Assembly (NCBI GenBank): GCA_016712595.1 | Contig: JADJQT010000001.1 | Location: 1,857,501 to 1,921,500 of the forward strand | DNA: 64,000 nt | Direction of reading: 5' to 3' | Origin: Rhodospirillales bacterium | GTDB taxonomy: Bacteria; Pseudomonadota; Alphaproteobacteria; Rhodospirillales; Defluviicoccaceae | Part shown: one piece after another, positions 46,764-55,590 of the stretch | Layout of the letters: the number at the start of each line of letters is the position of its first letter | Numbering within the stretch: the first letter of the stretch is position 1 | Program-made: the position numbers and the translations under genes | Notes under the pieces: model-generated | What the model saw: only the letters and a program-made list of their open reading frames with translations | Databases searched by the model: none | What the model was told of the DNA's origin: nothing

Positions 46764-46860
46764 CACCGGGGGGAATCCTGGTCGTTTGGCTCAATGACAA
46801 GGCCGCGGGCGCGAAGGAAACGGATCTGATCTGGCGGGCGCGCTGTGACCGGCCGAGGGC

Positions 46861-47370
46861 TCATCGCTGGGGCTTGCGGGCGTTGAACGATGCGACTCGC
46901 GCATCGCGCTCGGCGGCGAAGTCGTAGCCGAAGACCGCGGCTACGTCGCGGGGCGGCACGGCGGCGCCACAGCGAATGCAGACCGGTGCCGCGTCGACCT
47001 CGCCGCCGCACTCCCGATGCACCAGCCGAACCGCCGGTTCGCCGGCGGGATCGAGGTTGCCCCAGCGTAAGCCCCAACTGCGCAGCGCGAGGACGATCGC
47101 ATGCAGATCGCGCCCCTTTGCCGTCAACCGATAGTCGTAACGCGGCGGATGCTGTTGGTAGAGGCGCCGTTCGATTACGCCATCGCTTTCGAGGCGCTTG
47201 AGCCGGTTCGACAAGAGGTGCGGCGAGGCACCGGTCTGCGCCTGAAACGCATCGAACCGGCGCGTGCCCAAGAATAACTCGCGAATGATCAGCAGCGTCC
47301 AGCGATCGCCAAGCACCGCCAGCGACCGGGCGATCGGACAGACGCTCTCGCTAATGTCATCCCAGGCCAT
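46861..47370 (-). CDS. HxlR-family transcription regulator
   Basis: A 169-residue regulator: N-terminal Cys (CPIARSLAVLGDRWTLLIIR), winged HTH (FQAQTGASPHLLSNRLKRLE) and the basic wing RRLYQQHPPRYDYRLT. The C-terminal extension (about residues 110-169) has a CxxC-like Cys pair (CGGE, CIRCGA) unusual for HxlR proteins, perhaps zinc-binding. ATG 47370 is chosen because GAGG lies six bases upstream. It is divergent from the MaoC gene. Confidence 0.85.
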   Translation of the reverse strand: MAWDDISESVCPIARSLAVLGDRWTLLIIRELFLGTRRFDAFQAQTGASPHLLSNRLKRLESDGVIERRLYQQHPPRYDYRLTAKGRDLHAIVLALRSWGLRWGNLDPAGEPAVRLVHRECGGEVDAAPVCIRCGAAVPPRDVAAVFGYDFAAERDARVASFNARKPQR

Positions 47371-47458
47371 ATCGCACCTCACACTGCAATCCTACCGCAA
47401 CGTCGGCGCAGGCGTGCGCGCAACCTGAACGGCGTTGCGGTGCGATGCGGCGTTTTTA

Positions 47459-47486
47459 TTGACTTCAAAAAATGAAGTTATATGAT
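47459..47486 (+). promoter_or_regulatory. Promoter of the MaoC gene with HxlR-type operator
   Basis: TTGACT (47459-47464) and TATGAT (47481-47486) with a 16-bp spacer form a good sigma-70-type promoter. In the spacer ACTTCA-AAAAA-TGAAGT (47462-47478) is a perfect palindrome, the placement seen for HxlR/YodB repressor operators. Confidence 0.6.
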
Positions 47487-47519
47487 GACGGGCGATGTCA
47501 CAAGCATCGGAGACGAGGC

Positions 47520-48047
47520 ATGCGCGCGGACGAGCCACTAGGCATCGATACCCTGTCTTCTCATGACAAGATGGAGAACGCGCGCCCCGATGCCGGATTG
47601 TTTCTCGACGACCTGCGTGTGGGTCAGCGCTTTGTCAGCGGCACGGTCACTCTCGACGAATCGATGATCCGCACCTTCGCTGCCGCCTTCGACCCGCAGC
47701 CGTTTCACCTGGATGATGCGGCGGCGAAAGCGAGCCTGTTCGGCGGCCTTGCCGCCAGCGGCTGGCACACGGCCGCGCTGACGATGCGCCTGCTCGTCGA
47801 CGGGGGCGTGCCGCTCGCCGGCGGCATCATCGGCGCGCGTGGGGAGATCGCCTGGCCGCGACCTACCCGGCCGGGCGATGTGCTGAGCGTCGAGACCGAG
47901 GTGTTGGCGATAACGCCGTCGTCCTCCCGGTCCGATCGAGGAACGGCGATTATGCGCAGCGAGACGCGCAATCATCACGGCGAGGTGGTGCAGAGCTTTA
48001 CGATGACGCTCGTCGTGCCGCGGCGCCCGTCACCGGCGGCGTCGTGA
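47520..48047 (+). CDS. MaoC-like hydratase/dehydratase
   Basis: A 175-residue hot-dog-fold protein. The MaoC pattern runs FLDDLRVGQRFVSGTVTLDE, TFAAAFDPQPFHLDDAAA (Asp/His catalytic pair) and FGGLAASGWHTAALTMRLL. These enzymes hydrate enoyl-CoA-like substrates. The ATG at 47472 lies inside the promoter, so I use 47520, with 47571 a shorter option. The gene faces HxlR, a likely regulator. Confidence 0.82.
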   Translation: MRADEPLGIDTLSSHDKMENARPDAGLFLDDLRVGQRFVSGTVTLDESMIRTFAAAFDPQPFHLDDAAAKASLFGGLAASGWHTAALTMRLLVDGGVPLAGGIIGARGEIAWPRPTRPGDVLSVETEVLAITPSSSRSDRGTAIMRSETRNHHGEVVQSFTMTLVVPRRPSPAAS

Positions 48048-48181
48048 TCGCGGGCTCTTCAGGGTTGGAGCTTGAAGGTGTCATTGCAAGGATCGCCAAT
48101 CGGCGGTGCAAACCGGCGCGCTGGATCGCCTCATCCGAGCGTGTCTTGCGGATGGAGCCGGGCCCAGCGTATATCGTTGGT

Positions 48182-48505
48182 ATGAAAAAACGCCAACACC
48201 GCTCCCGGCCCGGTCCGGCCACCGCGCCCTCGCTGCCAAGGATGCTCGGCGAGATGGCGCTTGCCTCTGTCGAGACCATCGCCCGGCGGACCCGCATGAT
48301 TGCCGATGGCACCTGTTCTCCGACGGAATATCGGCGGATGGTGGCCGAAAAGGCTCAGGCAGCCCAGGATTCGGCCGGTGTTCTCGCGCGCTTGCGGATC
48401 GAAAATATCGCCAGCGGCAGGGGGGCCGCAAAAACACTACGCGCCATCCTTGATCCGTGGCACAGCCGCGTGACCGCCAACGCCAGGCGCCTGCGCAAGA
48501 CCTGA
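48182..48505 (+). CDS. Conserved hypothetical, Arg-rich, 107 aa
   Basis: A soluble basic protein (KKRQHRSRPGPATA at the start), then an Ala-rich helical region with ALASVETIARRTRMIADGTC followed by SPTEYRRMVAEKAQAAQ. Similar helical patterns occur in phasin-like proteins, but the likeness is weak and no function is claimed. The ATG at 48182 is preferred to 48044, which lies in the tail of the MaoC gene. Confidence 0.6.
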   Translation: MKKRQHRSRPGPATAPSLPRMLGEMALASVETIARRTRMIADGTCSPTEYRRMVAEKAQAAQDSAGVLARLRIENIASGRGAAKTLRAILDPWHSRVTANARRLRKT

Positions 48506-48550
48506 CCCTCGTTCGACGAAAGCCCAGGCCGTCGCTGGCTATGGCCTGGC

Positions 48551-50755
48551 TCAGGCTTGAATGTTCTGGGCGAAGGGCAGGGATCGGACCCGTTGGCCGG
48601 TCGCGGCAGCGACGGCGTTGGCCACTGCCGGTCCGATCGGCGGCACGCCGGGTTCCCCAGCACCGGTTGGCGACTCCGATGAAGCCACAATGTGCACTTC
48701 GACCGCCGGCATGTCCTCGATCCGCAAGGGCAGATAAGCGTCGAAATTTCCCTGCTCGACACGACCGGCGGCAAGATCGATCTGTTCGCGCAGGATCGCG
48801 CCAAGGCCGAAGCCGATGCCGCCTTCCATCTGCGCCCGCACTTGATCGGGGTTGATGGCGATGCCGCAATCGACGGCGCAGACAACCCGCTCGACTTTGA
48901 CGTGACCCTTGCCGTCGACCGAAACGTCGGCGATTTCCGCCACCGTCGTATCGAACGAGCGATGCAGCGCGATGCCACGACCGTGACCGGCCGCCGCTGG
49001 GGTTGCCGATGGGACGCCCCAGCCGGCCTTCGCCGCCGCGAGATCGAGCACGGCGCGGTGACGGGGGTTGTCCTTGAGCAACGCGCGACGCAGCGCCAGA
49101 GGGTCCCGCCCGCTGGCGCTCGCGACCTCGTCGATCATCGTCTCGACAACGTAGGCCGTATGGGTATGACCGACCGAGCGCCACCACAGGACCGGTACGC
49201 CGACTTTGGTGTTGGTCACTTCGACGCGCAGGTCCGGGATCGCGTAGGGCAGGTTCGAGGCTCCTTCCACCGAGGTGAGGTCGACGCCGTCCTTGATCAT
49301 GACCTTTTCGAACGGGGTGCCGGCGAGGATCGATTGTCCGACGATACGATGGTGCCACCCGGCGATCTCGCCCCCAGCGGTCAGCCCGACGCGGACCTTG
49401 TGGACCATCATCGGCCGGTAGCGGCCGGCGCGCATGTCGTTCTCGCGGGTCCACACCAGCTTGACCGGCGCCCGGAACCCGATGGCTTTCGCCGTTTCCA
49501 CCGCTTCGACGATGACGTCCGCGTCCGGGACCGCCCGCCGGCCAAAACCGCCGCCCGTCTTCATTACCCGCAATCGCACGTGATCGACCGGCACCCCGGC
49601 GATGCGCGCCGCTACCGCCTGATAGAGATCGGGCATCTGATGGCCGCCCCAGACGTCCAGCATATCGCCCGAACGCGCCACGACCGCCGCCAGCGGCTCG
49701 AGCGCCGCATGCGCGAGATAGGGAAAGTCGTAGGTTGCCTCGATGATCCGGGCGGCGCCGGCGAGAGCGCGTTGCGCATCACCCCGCTCGGCGGCGAGAT
49801 GATCGCCCGGGCGCTCGGCAATCTCGTGGTAGGCCGCGAGCAGGTCGGCCGAGCCGCGCTGTTCCGCCGTGCTCTCATCCCAGTCGATCAGCAGCGCGTC
49901 CCGTCCTCTCAGCGCCGCCCAGGTGTCCTCGGCGAGGACGACAACGCCGCGGGAAGTTGTGACGACGTCAACGACGCCCGCCACCGCCTTCGCCGCCGCG
50001 GGATCGAATGACTTGAGCCGGGCGCCGAACAGCGGCGGATGGGTGATCGTTGCGGTCAGCATACCGGGAAGGCGGATATCGATGGTGTACACCTCGTGGC
50101 CGCCGGCTTTATCGGCGGAATCGAAGCGGCGCAGGCTCTCGGAGCCGATCAGCGTCCAGTCGGAGGCCGGCTTCAATCGCAGGTCCGCCGGAACCGGTTG
50201 CAACGCGGCTGCCGCGGCGAGATCGCCCAGACGGGCGCTACGCCCCGATGCGTGCGCCAGAACACCCTTCTCGATGCGGATCTCATGGGCGGGCACGCTC
50301 CATGTCTCGGCCGCTGCGGCGGTCAGCATCGTTCGCGCCGCCGCGCCAGCCAGGCGATAACGCTCGAACGACGAGCGCATGGCTGACGAACCGCCGGTGC
50401 CCTGCACCTTTCCGCCCCATGCGAGGTTTCCGTATAGCGCCGGATTGCCCGAGGCACCCTCGACGCGGATCTGCTGCCAGTCGGCGCCCAGTTCTTCGGC
50501 GACCAAGGTGGCAATGCCGTTGTAGCAGCCCTGACCCATGTCCATGTGGGCGGCGAGAACCGTGATCGAATTGTCGGGCGCGATGCGCAGGTAGGCGGCA
50601 AACGGGCTGGGCGTCGTCGCATCGGCGGCGCTGGCGCGCGCGCCGGGAAACACGAAACCGAGGGTGAGGCCGGCGCCGGCGGCGGCCGACGCAAGGAGGA
50701 ACTGCCGGCGGCTCGGCCGCGGGTCTGTCGATTCGGTTGATGCGAATGCGATCAT
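48551..50755 (-). CDS. Molybdenum hydroxylase large subunit (IorB-like)
   Basis: A 734-residue molybdopterin-binding subunit of the xanthine dehydrogenase/aldehyde oxidase family, exported by Tat (SRRQFLLASAAAGAGLTLGF). Landmarks: HMDMGQGCYNGIATLVAEEL, WGGHQMPDLYQ, GGGFGRRAVPDADVIVEAVE, DCGIAINPDQVRAQMEGGIG and the catalytic Glu in GAGEPGVPP. It resembles isoquinoline 1-oxidoreductase beta subunits; the substrate is unknown. The 2Fe-2S gene lies 11 bp upstream on the same strand. Confidence 0.9.
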   Translation of the reverse strand: MIAFASTESTDPRPSRRQFLLASAAAGAGLTLGFVFPGARASAADATTPSPFAAYLRIAPDNSITVLAAHMDMGQGCYNGIATLVAEELGADWQQIRVEGASGNPALYGNLAWGGKVQGTGGSSAMRSSFERYRLAGAAARTMLTAAAAETWSVPAHEIRIEKGVLAHASGRSARLGDLAAAAALQPVPADLRLKPASDWTLIGSESLRRFDSADKAGGHEVYTIDIRLPGMLTATITHPPLFGARLKSFDPAAAKAVAGVVDVVTTSRGVVVLAEDTWAALRGRDALLIDWDESTAEQRGSADLLAAYHEIAERPGDHLAAERGDAQRALAGAARIIEATYDFPYLAHAALEPLAAVVARSGDMLDVWGGHQMPDLYQAVAARIAGVPVDHVRLRVMKTGGGFGRRAVPDADVIVEAVETAKAIGFRAPVKLVWTRENDMRAGRYRPMMVHKVRVGLTAGGEIAGWHHRIVGQSILAGTPFEKVMIKDGVDLTSVEGASNLPYAIPDLRVEVTNTKVGVPVLWWRSVGHTHTAYVVETMIDEVASASGRDPLALRRALLKDNPRHRAVLDLAAAKAGWGVPSATPAAAGHGRGIALHRSFDTTVAEIADVSVDGKGHVKVERVVCAVDCGIAINPDQVRAQMEGGIGFGLGAILREQIDLAAGRVEQGNFDAYLPLRIEDMPAVEVHIVASSESPTGAGEPGVPPIGPAVANAVAAATGQRVRSLPFAQNIQA

Positions 50756-50766
50756 CGCGCGTCTCC

Positions 50767-51222
50767 CTATCCCAACTGATCCGCGGCGGCATGCACGCCG
50801 GCGCGGATGCGCTGATAGGTGGCGCAGCGGCAGAGATGGCGGGTCATCGCGGCATCAATCTCGGCATCGCCGGGCTGCGGGTTGCTCCTCAGCAGCGCCA
50901 CCGCCGCCATGACCTGTCCCGGCTGGCAGTAGCCGCACTGCGGGACGTCGAGCCTCGCCCAGGCGGACTTCACCGCTTCCGCCTCGGGTCCGCTCACACC
51001 CTCAATTGTGGTAATATGCATGCCCTCCGCCGCCGAAACCGGCGTCTGGCAGGACGGCACAGGCTCACCGTCGAGGTGAACGACGCAGGCGCCGCACTCG
51101 GCGATGCCGCAGCCATATTTGGTTCCCGTCAGTCCGAGCTTGTCGCGCAGGGCCCAGAGCAGCGGCATCTCCGGATCTGCGTCGATTTGATGGACGGTCC
51201 CGTTGATATCCAGTGTGACCAT
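50767..51222 (-). CDS. Molybdenum hydroxylase 2Fe-2S subunit (IorA-like)
   Basis: A 151-residue protein with a plant-type 2Fe-2S domain (CGIAECGACVVHLDG with CxxxxCxxC, then CQ) and a second [2Fe-2S]-binding domain (CGYCQPGQVMAAVALL, CRCATYQRIRAG). ATG 51222 is taken; the frame extends far upstream as shadow. It is the electron-transfer partner of the large subunit and is made with it. Confidence 0.9.
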   Translation of the reverse strand: MVTLDINGTVHQIDADPEMPLLWALRDKLGLTGTKYGCGIAECGACVVHLDGEPVPSCQTPVSAAEGMHITTIEGVSGPEAEAVKSAWARLDVPQCGYCQPGQVMAAVALLRSNPQPGDAEIDAAMTRHLCRCATYQRIRAGVHAAADQLG

Positions 51223-51402
51223 CACGTGCCTTCCCCGGTGAAGTATTCCTGTCCTGCGACACAAGTGGCGTGAGCGGGCGCAGATGCCAAGGAGGATGCC
51301 GGGCGAGATGGCATTTCGATTTGAACGCAAGCAGCGGAGTGCCACAGGCACCCGCGCATGAGACAGTACTGCCGACGACAAGCATGATCGAAGGAGGCGG
51401 CG

Positions 51403-52551
51403 ATGAAGGCCGACGTAACGTGCGCAAAGACACACGATGGGCCGGCGGAGCATGATCCGCGTTGGGCGGCGGTGGTTTCGCGCGATCCGTCGGCGGACGG
51501 TACGTTCTGCTATTCGGTCAGCACCACCGGGGTATATTGCCGCCCTTCGTGCGCCGCCCGCCGCGCCAACCCGAGGAACGTTCGCTTCCATGCGTGCCCG
51601 GCCGATGCCGAGGCGGCGGGCTTTCGTCCCTGCAAACGCTGCACGCCCGACCAGCCACCGTTGGCGGCGCGCTGGGCGGCGGTCGTCGCAAATGCGTGCC
51701 GGGCGATCGAAAACGCCGAGGAGCCGGTGACGCTGTCCGGCCTTGCGGACGCCGCCGGTCTCAGTCCCTGGCACTTTCATCGCGTCTTCAAGGCCATGAC
51801 CGGCCTGACGCCGAGAGGCTATGCGCGGGCGCATCGCAGCCGATCGGTACGCAATCAACTGACAGGGAGCAACACCGTGACCGAGGCCATCTATCAGTCC
51901 GGGTTCGGCTCGAACAGCCGCTTCTATGAAACCTCCGAGGCGGTGCTGGGCATGACGCCTGGGGCATTCCGGCTGGGTGGCGACGGCGAGGAAATCCGCT
52001 TCGCCGTCGGCGATTGCTCGCTGGGTGTTGTTCTTGTTGCCGGCACCGCGAAGGGCATCTGCGCCATTTTTCTCGGCGACGACCCCGATGCCCTGCTGCG
52101 TGATCTGCGCCGCCGCTTTTCCCGGGCGCGTATCCTCGCCGGTGACGGCGACTTCCAGGCCCTCGTCGCTGCCGTGATCGCTCTCGTCGAGGCGCCCGGC
52201 ACCGGCCTTAGTCTGCCTCTTGACGTACGTGGCACCGTTTTCCAGCAACGGGTGTGGGAGACTCTGCGGACCATTCCCTGCGGATCGACCGCGAGCTACA
52301 CCGAGATCGCCCAACGCCTCGGAACACCCAAATCGGCGCGGGCGGTGGCGCAAGCCTGCGCGGCCAATCCCGTGGCGGTGGCGATTCCATGTCACCGGGT
52401 GGTCCGCAGCGACGAAAGCCTTGCAGGTTACCGGTGGGGCGTCGAGCGCAAGTGCGCCCTGCTCGAGCGCGAGAGCGCGTCGGCATCGGTGAGCAAGGGC
52501 GGGCGCGACGGGACGGGTGAAGGGCCGGGCATAGAGGCGGACCTGACATGA
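51403..52551 (+). CDS. ada: Ada: bifunctional DNA repair methyltransferase and regulator
   Basis: Ada accepts methyl groups from phosphotriesters and O6-methylguanine and then activates its operon. The 382-residue protein has the Zn/methyl-acceptor domain with Cys46, Cys50, Cys77 and Cys80 (TTGVYCRPSC, FRPCKRC), an AraC-type HTH (LSGLADAAGLSPWHFHRVFK) and a C-terminal MGMT domain with the acceptor Cys330 in AIPCHRVV. AAGGAGG stands eight bases before the ATG. It overlaps the next gene by 4 nt and is first of a three-gene operon. Confidence 0.93.
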   Translation: MKADVTCAKTHDGPAEHDPRWAAVVSRDPSADGTFCYSVSTTGVYCRPSCAARRANPRNVRFHACPADAEAAGFRPCKRCTPDQPPLAARWAAVVANACRAIENAEEPVTLSGLADAAGLSPWHFHRVFKAMTGLTPRGYARAHRSRSVRNQLTGSNTVTEAIYQSGFGSNSRFYETSEAVLGMTPGAFRLGGDGEEIRFAVGDCSLGVVLVAGTAKGICAIFLGDDPDALLRDLRRRFSRARILAGDGDFQALVAAVIALVEAPGTGLSLPLDVRGTVFQQRVWETLRTIPCGSTASYTEIAQRLGTPKSARAVAQACAANPVAVAIPCHRVVRSDESLAGYRWGVERKCALLERESASASVSKGGRDGTGEGPGIEADLT

Positions 52552-53291
52552 GCGGGATCGCCCGCGTCACTGGCGCGGCCGGCACCGACGGGGCATGCCG
52601 GATCGGTGCGCTGGACTGGGAGAGCGTGTGTTCGGCGCTGGACGCCGAGGGTTGGGCGCGCGTCGAAGCACTCCTGACGGCGGAGGAATGCAGAGCGATC
52701 GCTGATCTTTACGAGCACGGCCAGCACTTCCGCAGCCAGGTGGTGATGGCGCGCCACGGGTTCGGTCAGGGTGAGTACAAATATTTCTCCTACCCATTAC
52801 CGGCGATCGTGGCAACGCTGAGAGAGTCGATCTATCCTCAACTGGTGCCGGTCGCCAACCGATGGAACGAGCGGATGGGTCTCGCTCAGCGTTATCCCGA
52901 AAATCTTGCGGCAATGCTTGATCGTTGCCATCAGGCCGGGCAGTCGCGACCGACACCCCTGCTGCTGCGCTACCGAGCGGGCGATTACAACTGCCTGCAC
53001 CAGGACCTTTACGGTGAGCATATCTTTTTGCTGCAGGTGGCGATCTTGCTGTCGACGCCGGACAGCGACTTTACCGGCGGCGAGTTCGTGCTTACCGAGC
53101 AGCGCCCGCGTGCCCAGTCGCGCGTCAGCGTTGTCTCGCTCAATCGCGGGGACGCGGTTGTCTTCGCCGTGCACCATCGTCCGACCCGAGGTCGCAGGGG
53201 CGAGCACCGGGTGGTCATGCGCCATGGTGTCAGCACCGTGCGCTCCGGACAGCGCCTCGCGTGCGGGCTGATCTTCCATGACGCTGCCTGA
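52548..53291 (+). CDS. 2-oxoglutarate/Fe(II) oxygenase of the ada operon
   Basis: A 247-residue Fe(II)/2OG dioxygenase: the jelly-roll has LLRYRAGDYNCLHQDLYGEH (His-x-Asp), a TGGEFVLTEQ segment, GDAVVFAVHHRP and the distal His with RxHRVVMRHGVS and Arg. It is a different type from AlkB, without its NRYEPG motif. ATGA overlap with ada and 41 bp to alkB suggest joint expression and a role in alkylation damage; its substrate is not established. Confidence 0.85.
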   Translation: MSGIARVTGAAGTDGACRIGALDWESVCSALDAEGWARVEALLTAEECRAIADLYEHGQHFRSQVVMARHGFGQGEYKYFSYPLPAIVATLRESIYPQLVPVANRWNERMGLAQRYPENLAAMLDRCHQAGQSRPTPLLLRYRAGDYNCLHQDLYGEHIFLLQVAILLSTPDSDFTGGEFVLTEQRPRAQSRVSVVSLNRGDAVVFAVHHRPTRGRRGEHRVVMRHGVSTVRSGQRLACGLIFHDAA

Positions 53292-53332
53292 CGTACTCGA
53301 TATGCGCGGGCCGATGCACGGCCACTGACGTC

Positions 53333-53986
53333 ATGGCTGATCTGTTCACTGACGCATCGTACCACGCGCCTGCTCGCCGCGTTTCGCTAGCCGAGGGCGC
53401 GGTGCTGCTCGGTGGCTTCGCCCGGCCGGACGAACGGGCGCTGCTGGATGCGGTCGCGGCGGTGGCGGCGGCGGCACCCTTGCGCCACATGGTCACACCC
53501 GGCGGATACCGCATGTCGGTCGCGATGACCAACTGCGGCGCTGCCGGCTGGATCACCGATCGCGCTGGCTACCGCTACGAAATGATCGATCCGGACAGCG
53601 GCCGAACGTGGCCGGCGATGCCGCAGGCATTCACCGATCTCGCTCGGCGTGCCGCCGCCGCCGCCGGTTTTGACGACTTCGCTGCGGATGCCTGCCTGAT
53701 CAATCGCTATGAGCCGGGCGCCAAGCTCTCGCTGCACCAGGACCGCAACGAGCGGGACCGAAGCGCGCCAATTGTCTCGGTCTCACTGGGGCTGGGCGTC
53801 GTTTTCCTCTTCGGTGGGCCTCGCCGCTCGCAACGGCCGCAACGCATCCCACTCGCCCACGGCGACGTCGTCGTCTGGGGAGGCCCGGCGCGCATGGCCT
53901 TCCACGGCGTTCTGCCGCTGGCCGACGGCGAGCATCCGCTGGTCGGCCGCGCCCGGATCAACCTGACGTTCCGGCGGGCCTTGTGA
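53333..53986 (+). CDS. alkB: AlkB: DNA oxidative demethylase
   Basis: AlkB removes N1-methyladenine and N3-methylcytosine using Fe(II) and 2OG. The 217-residue product has NRYEPGAKLSLHQDRNE (His-x-Asp), SVSLGLGVVFLFGGP, the distal His in GPARMAFHGVLPL and the RINLTFR Arg pair that binds 2OG. Full length. Last gene of the ada cluster. Confidence 0.93.
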   Translation: MADLFTDASYHAPARRVSLAEGAVLLGGFARPDERALLDAVAAVAAAAPLRHMVTPGGYRMSVAMTNCGAAGWITDRAGYRYEMIDPDSGRTWPAMPQAFTDLARRAAAAAGFDDFAADACLINRYEPGAKLSLHQDRNERDRSAPIVSVSLGLGVVFLFGGPRRSQRPQRIPLAHGDVVVWGGPARMAFHGVLPLADGEHPLVGRARINLTFRRAL

Positions 53987-54193
53987 TTGAAATCGGGCAC
54001 GAAGCATTCGTGGTTCTTTTGCGAGAGATGCCTCTGGTTCACCCAAACACAGGGCGTTTCGACCCATTCGCGCGCGAGGACGGCGGAAAGGCGATATTTT
54101 TACGGTGATTCAGTGACTTAACAGCGATATGATCGCCGCCGTTCCCGACGATGCCGGGCGTGGTCAAGCATCCGCAAAAGAGGTAAATCCCGC

Positions 54194-55531
54194 ATGCTGC
54201 TCTTTCTTCTCCTCGCTGCCGCGATTGCTTTCATCATCTTCGCGACGGCACGACTCAAGCTTCACCCCTTTCTTGCCTTGCTGATCGCGGCGTTCGGCTT
54301 CGGAATCCTTTCCGGAATGCCCCTCGCCGACGTAGTCAAGTCAGTCAACGATGGATTCGGTGGAACCATCGGTTATATCGGCATCGTCATCCTTGCCGGC
54401 GCCATCATCGGCGCGTTCCTCGAGCAGTCCGGCGGCGCTTTCCGGCTGGCCGAAAGCGTCCTCAAGATCACGGGACGCAAGAACGTCCCCGGGGCGATGT
54501 CGATCATGGGATATATCGTATCCATCCCGGTGTTCTGCGATTCGGGGTTCATCTTGTTGTCGCCGTTGAACAAGGCACTGTGCCGGCGCGCCGGGATCAG
54601 CATCGCCGCGAGCGCGATCGCCCTGTCGCTCGGGCTCTATGCCACCCACACCATGGTGCCGCCGACCCCCGGGCCGATCGCCGCCGCCGGCATCATCAAG
54701 GCGGACATCGGGCTTGTCATCCTCTGGGGGATGTTCGTCGCCGCGATCGCCTGCATCGGCGGCTGGCTGTTCGCCGTCACCGTCGCCCGGCGCGTTGAGA
54801 TTGCGCCCGACAAGCCCGGCGAGGCGCCGCCGCCGCTGCCGGCCATGGAGGACAGCCCCTCTGCGTTTACCTCGCTGATGCCGATCCTCATCCCCATTCT
54901 GCTGATCGTGCTGCGCTCGATTGCCGAATTTCCGACCAAGCCGCTCGGCGAAGGTGTGGTCTTGAAAGTGCTCGGCTTTGCCGGCCAGCCGGTGGTCGCG
55001 CTGCTGCTCGGTGTTGCTCTTGCCCTGCTGCTGCCGAAGAAGCTCGAACGGGCGATGCTCTCGGACAAGGGTTTGGTCGGCAAGGCGATCCTTGACGCCG
55101 CAATCATCATCATCATCACCGGCGCCGGCGGGGCGTTCGGCAAGGTGTTGCAGAATTCGGGCATCGCCGCCGTCGTCGGTAACACCCTGACCCATACGCC
55201 TCTCGGCGTTCTGTTGCCATTGGTCGTTGCAGCGGGAATCAAGACCGCTCAGGGCTCTTCGACGGTTGCGATCATCACCACGGCCGGCCTGATGGCGCCT
55301 TTGCTGACGCCGCTCGGCCTCGACGGCGAAACGGCGAAAGCGCTGGTCGTGGTTGCGATCGGCGCCGGAGCGATGGTGGTCTCGCACGCCAACGACAGCT
55401 TCTTCTGGGTCGTCACCCAGTTTTCCAACATGAGCCCGGAGCAGGGATACAAGCTGCAGACTCTGGGCACGCTGGTCCAGGGAACGATCGCCGGAGCGGC
55501 GGTCTGGGTCATTTCCGCCGTGGTGCTATAG
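54194..55531 (+). CDS. gntP: GntP-family gluconate/carboxylate permease
   Basis: A 445-residue inner-membrane permease with about 12-14 hydrophobic segments; GntP-family features include GFGGTIGYIGIVILAGAIIG, IPVFCDSGFILLSPLNKALC, THTMVPPTPGPIAAAG and SHANDSFFWVVTQFS. Transports gluconate or related hydroxy acids with H+. No gluconate kinase is next to it. A strong hairpin follows. Confidence 0.9.
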   Translation: MLLFLLLAAAIAFIIFATARLKLHPFLALLIAAFGFGILSGMPLADVVKSVNDGFGGTIGYIGIVILAGAIIGAFLEQSGGAFRLAESVLKITGRKNVPGAMSIMGYIVSIPVFCDSGFILLSPLNKALCRRAGISIAASAIALSLGLYATHTMVPPTPGPIAAAGIIKADIGLVILWGMFVAAIACIGGWLFAVTVARRVEIAPDKPGEAPPPLPAMEDSPSAFTSLMPILIPILLIVLRSIAEFPTKPLGEGVVLKVLGFAGQPVVALLLGVALALLLPKKLERAMLSDKGLVGKAILDAAIIIIITGAGGAFGKVLQNSGIAAVVGNTLTHTPLGVLLPLVVAAGIKTAQGSSTVAIITTAGLMAPLLTPLGLDGETAKALVVVAIGAGAMVVSHANDSFFWVVTQFSNMSPEQGYKLQTLGTLVQGTIAGAAVWVISAVVL

Positions 55532-55546
55532 CCAGCGTGCTCTCGC

Positions 55547-55590
55547 CCGCTGCTGTGGCCGGGATAGGATCGTCCCGGCCGTAGCAGCGG
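55547..55590 (+). terminator. Strong hairpin after the gntP gene
   Basis: CCGCTGCT (55547-55554) pairs with AGCAGCGG (55583-55590) and, inside it, GGCCGGGA (55557-55564) pairs with TCCCGGCC (55573-55580). No T-run follows, so termination would be weak or rho-aided. Confidence 0.5.

Noticed and set aside
48081..49454. A 457-codon minus-strand frame over the molybdenum hydroxylase gene
   Set aside because: Same strand as the real gene but another frame, Arg/Gly-rich without motifs; the 734-codon frame carries all family motifs.
54341..55387. A 348-codon minus-strand frame inside gntP
   Set aside because: Its residues (Asp/Arg/Gly/His-rich) are typical of a shadow of a membrane protein gene; gntP is certain.
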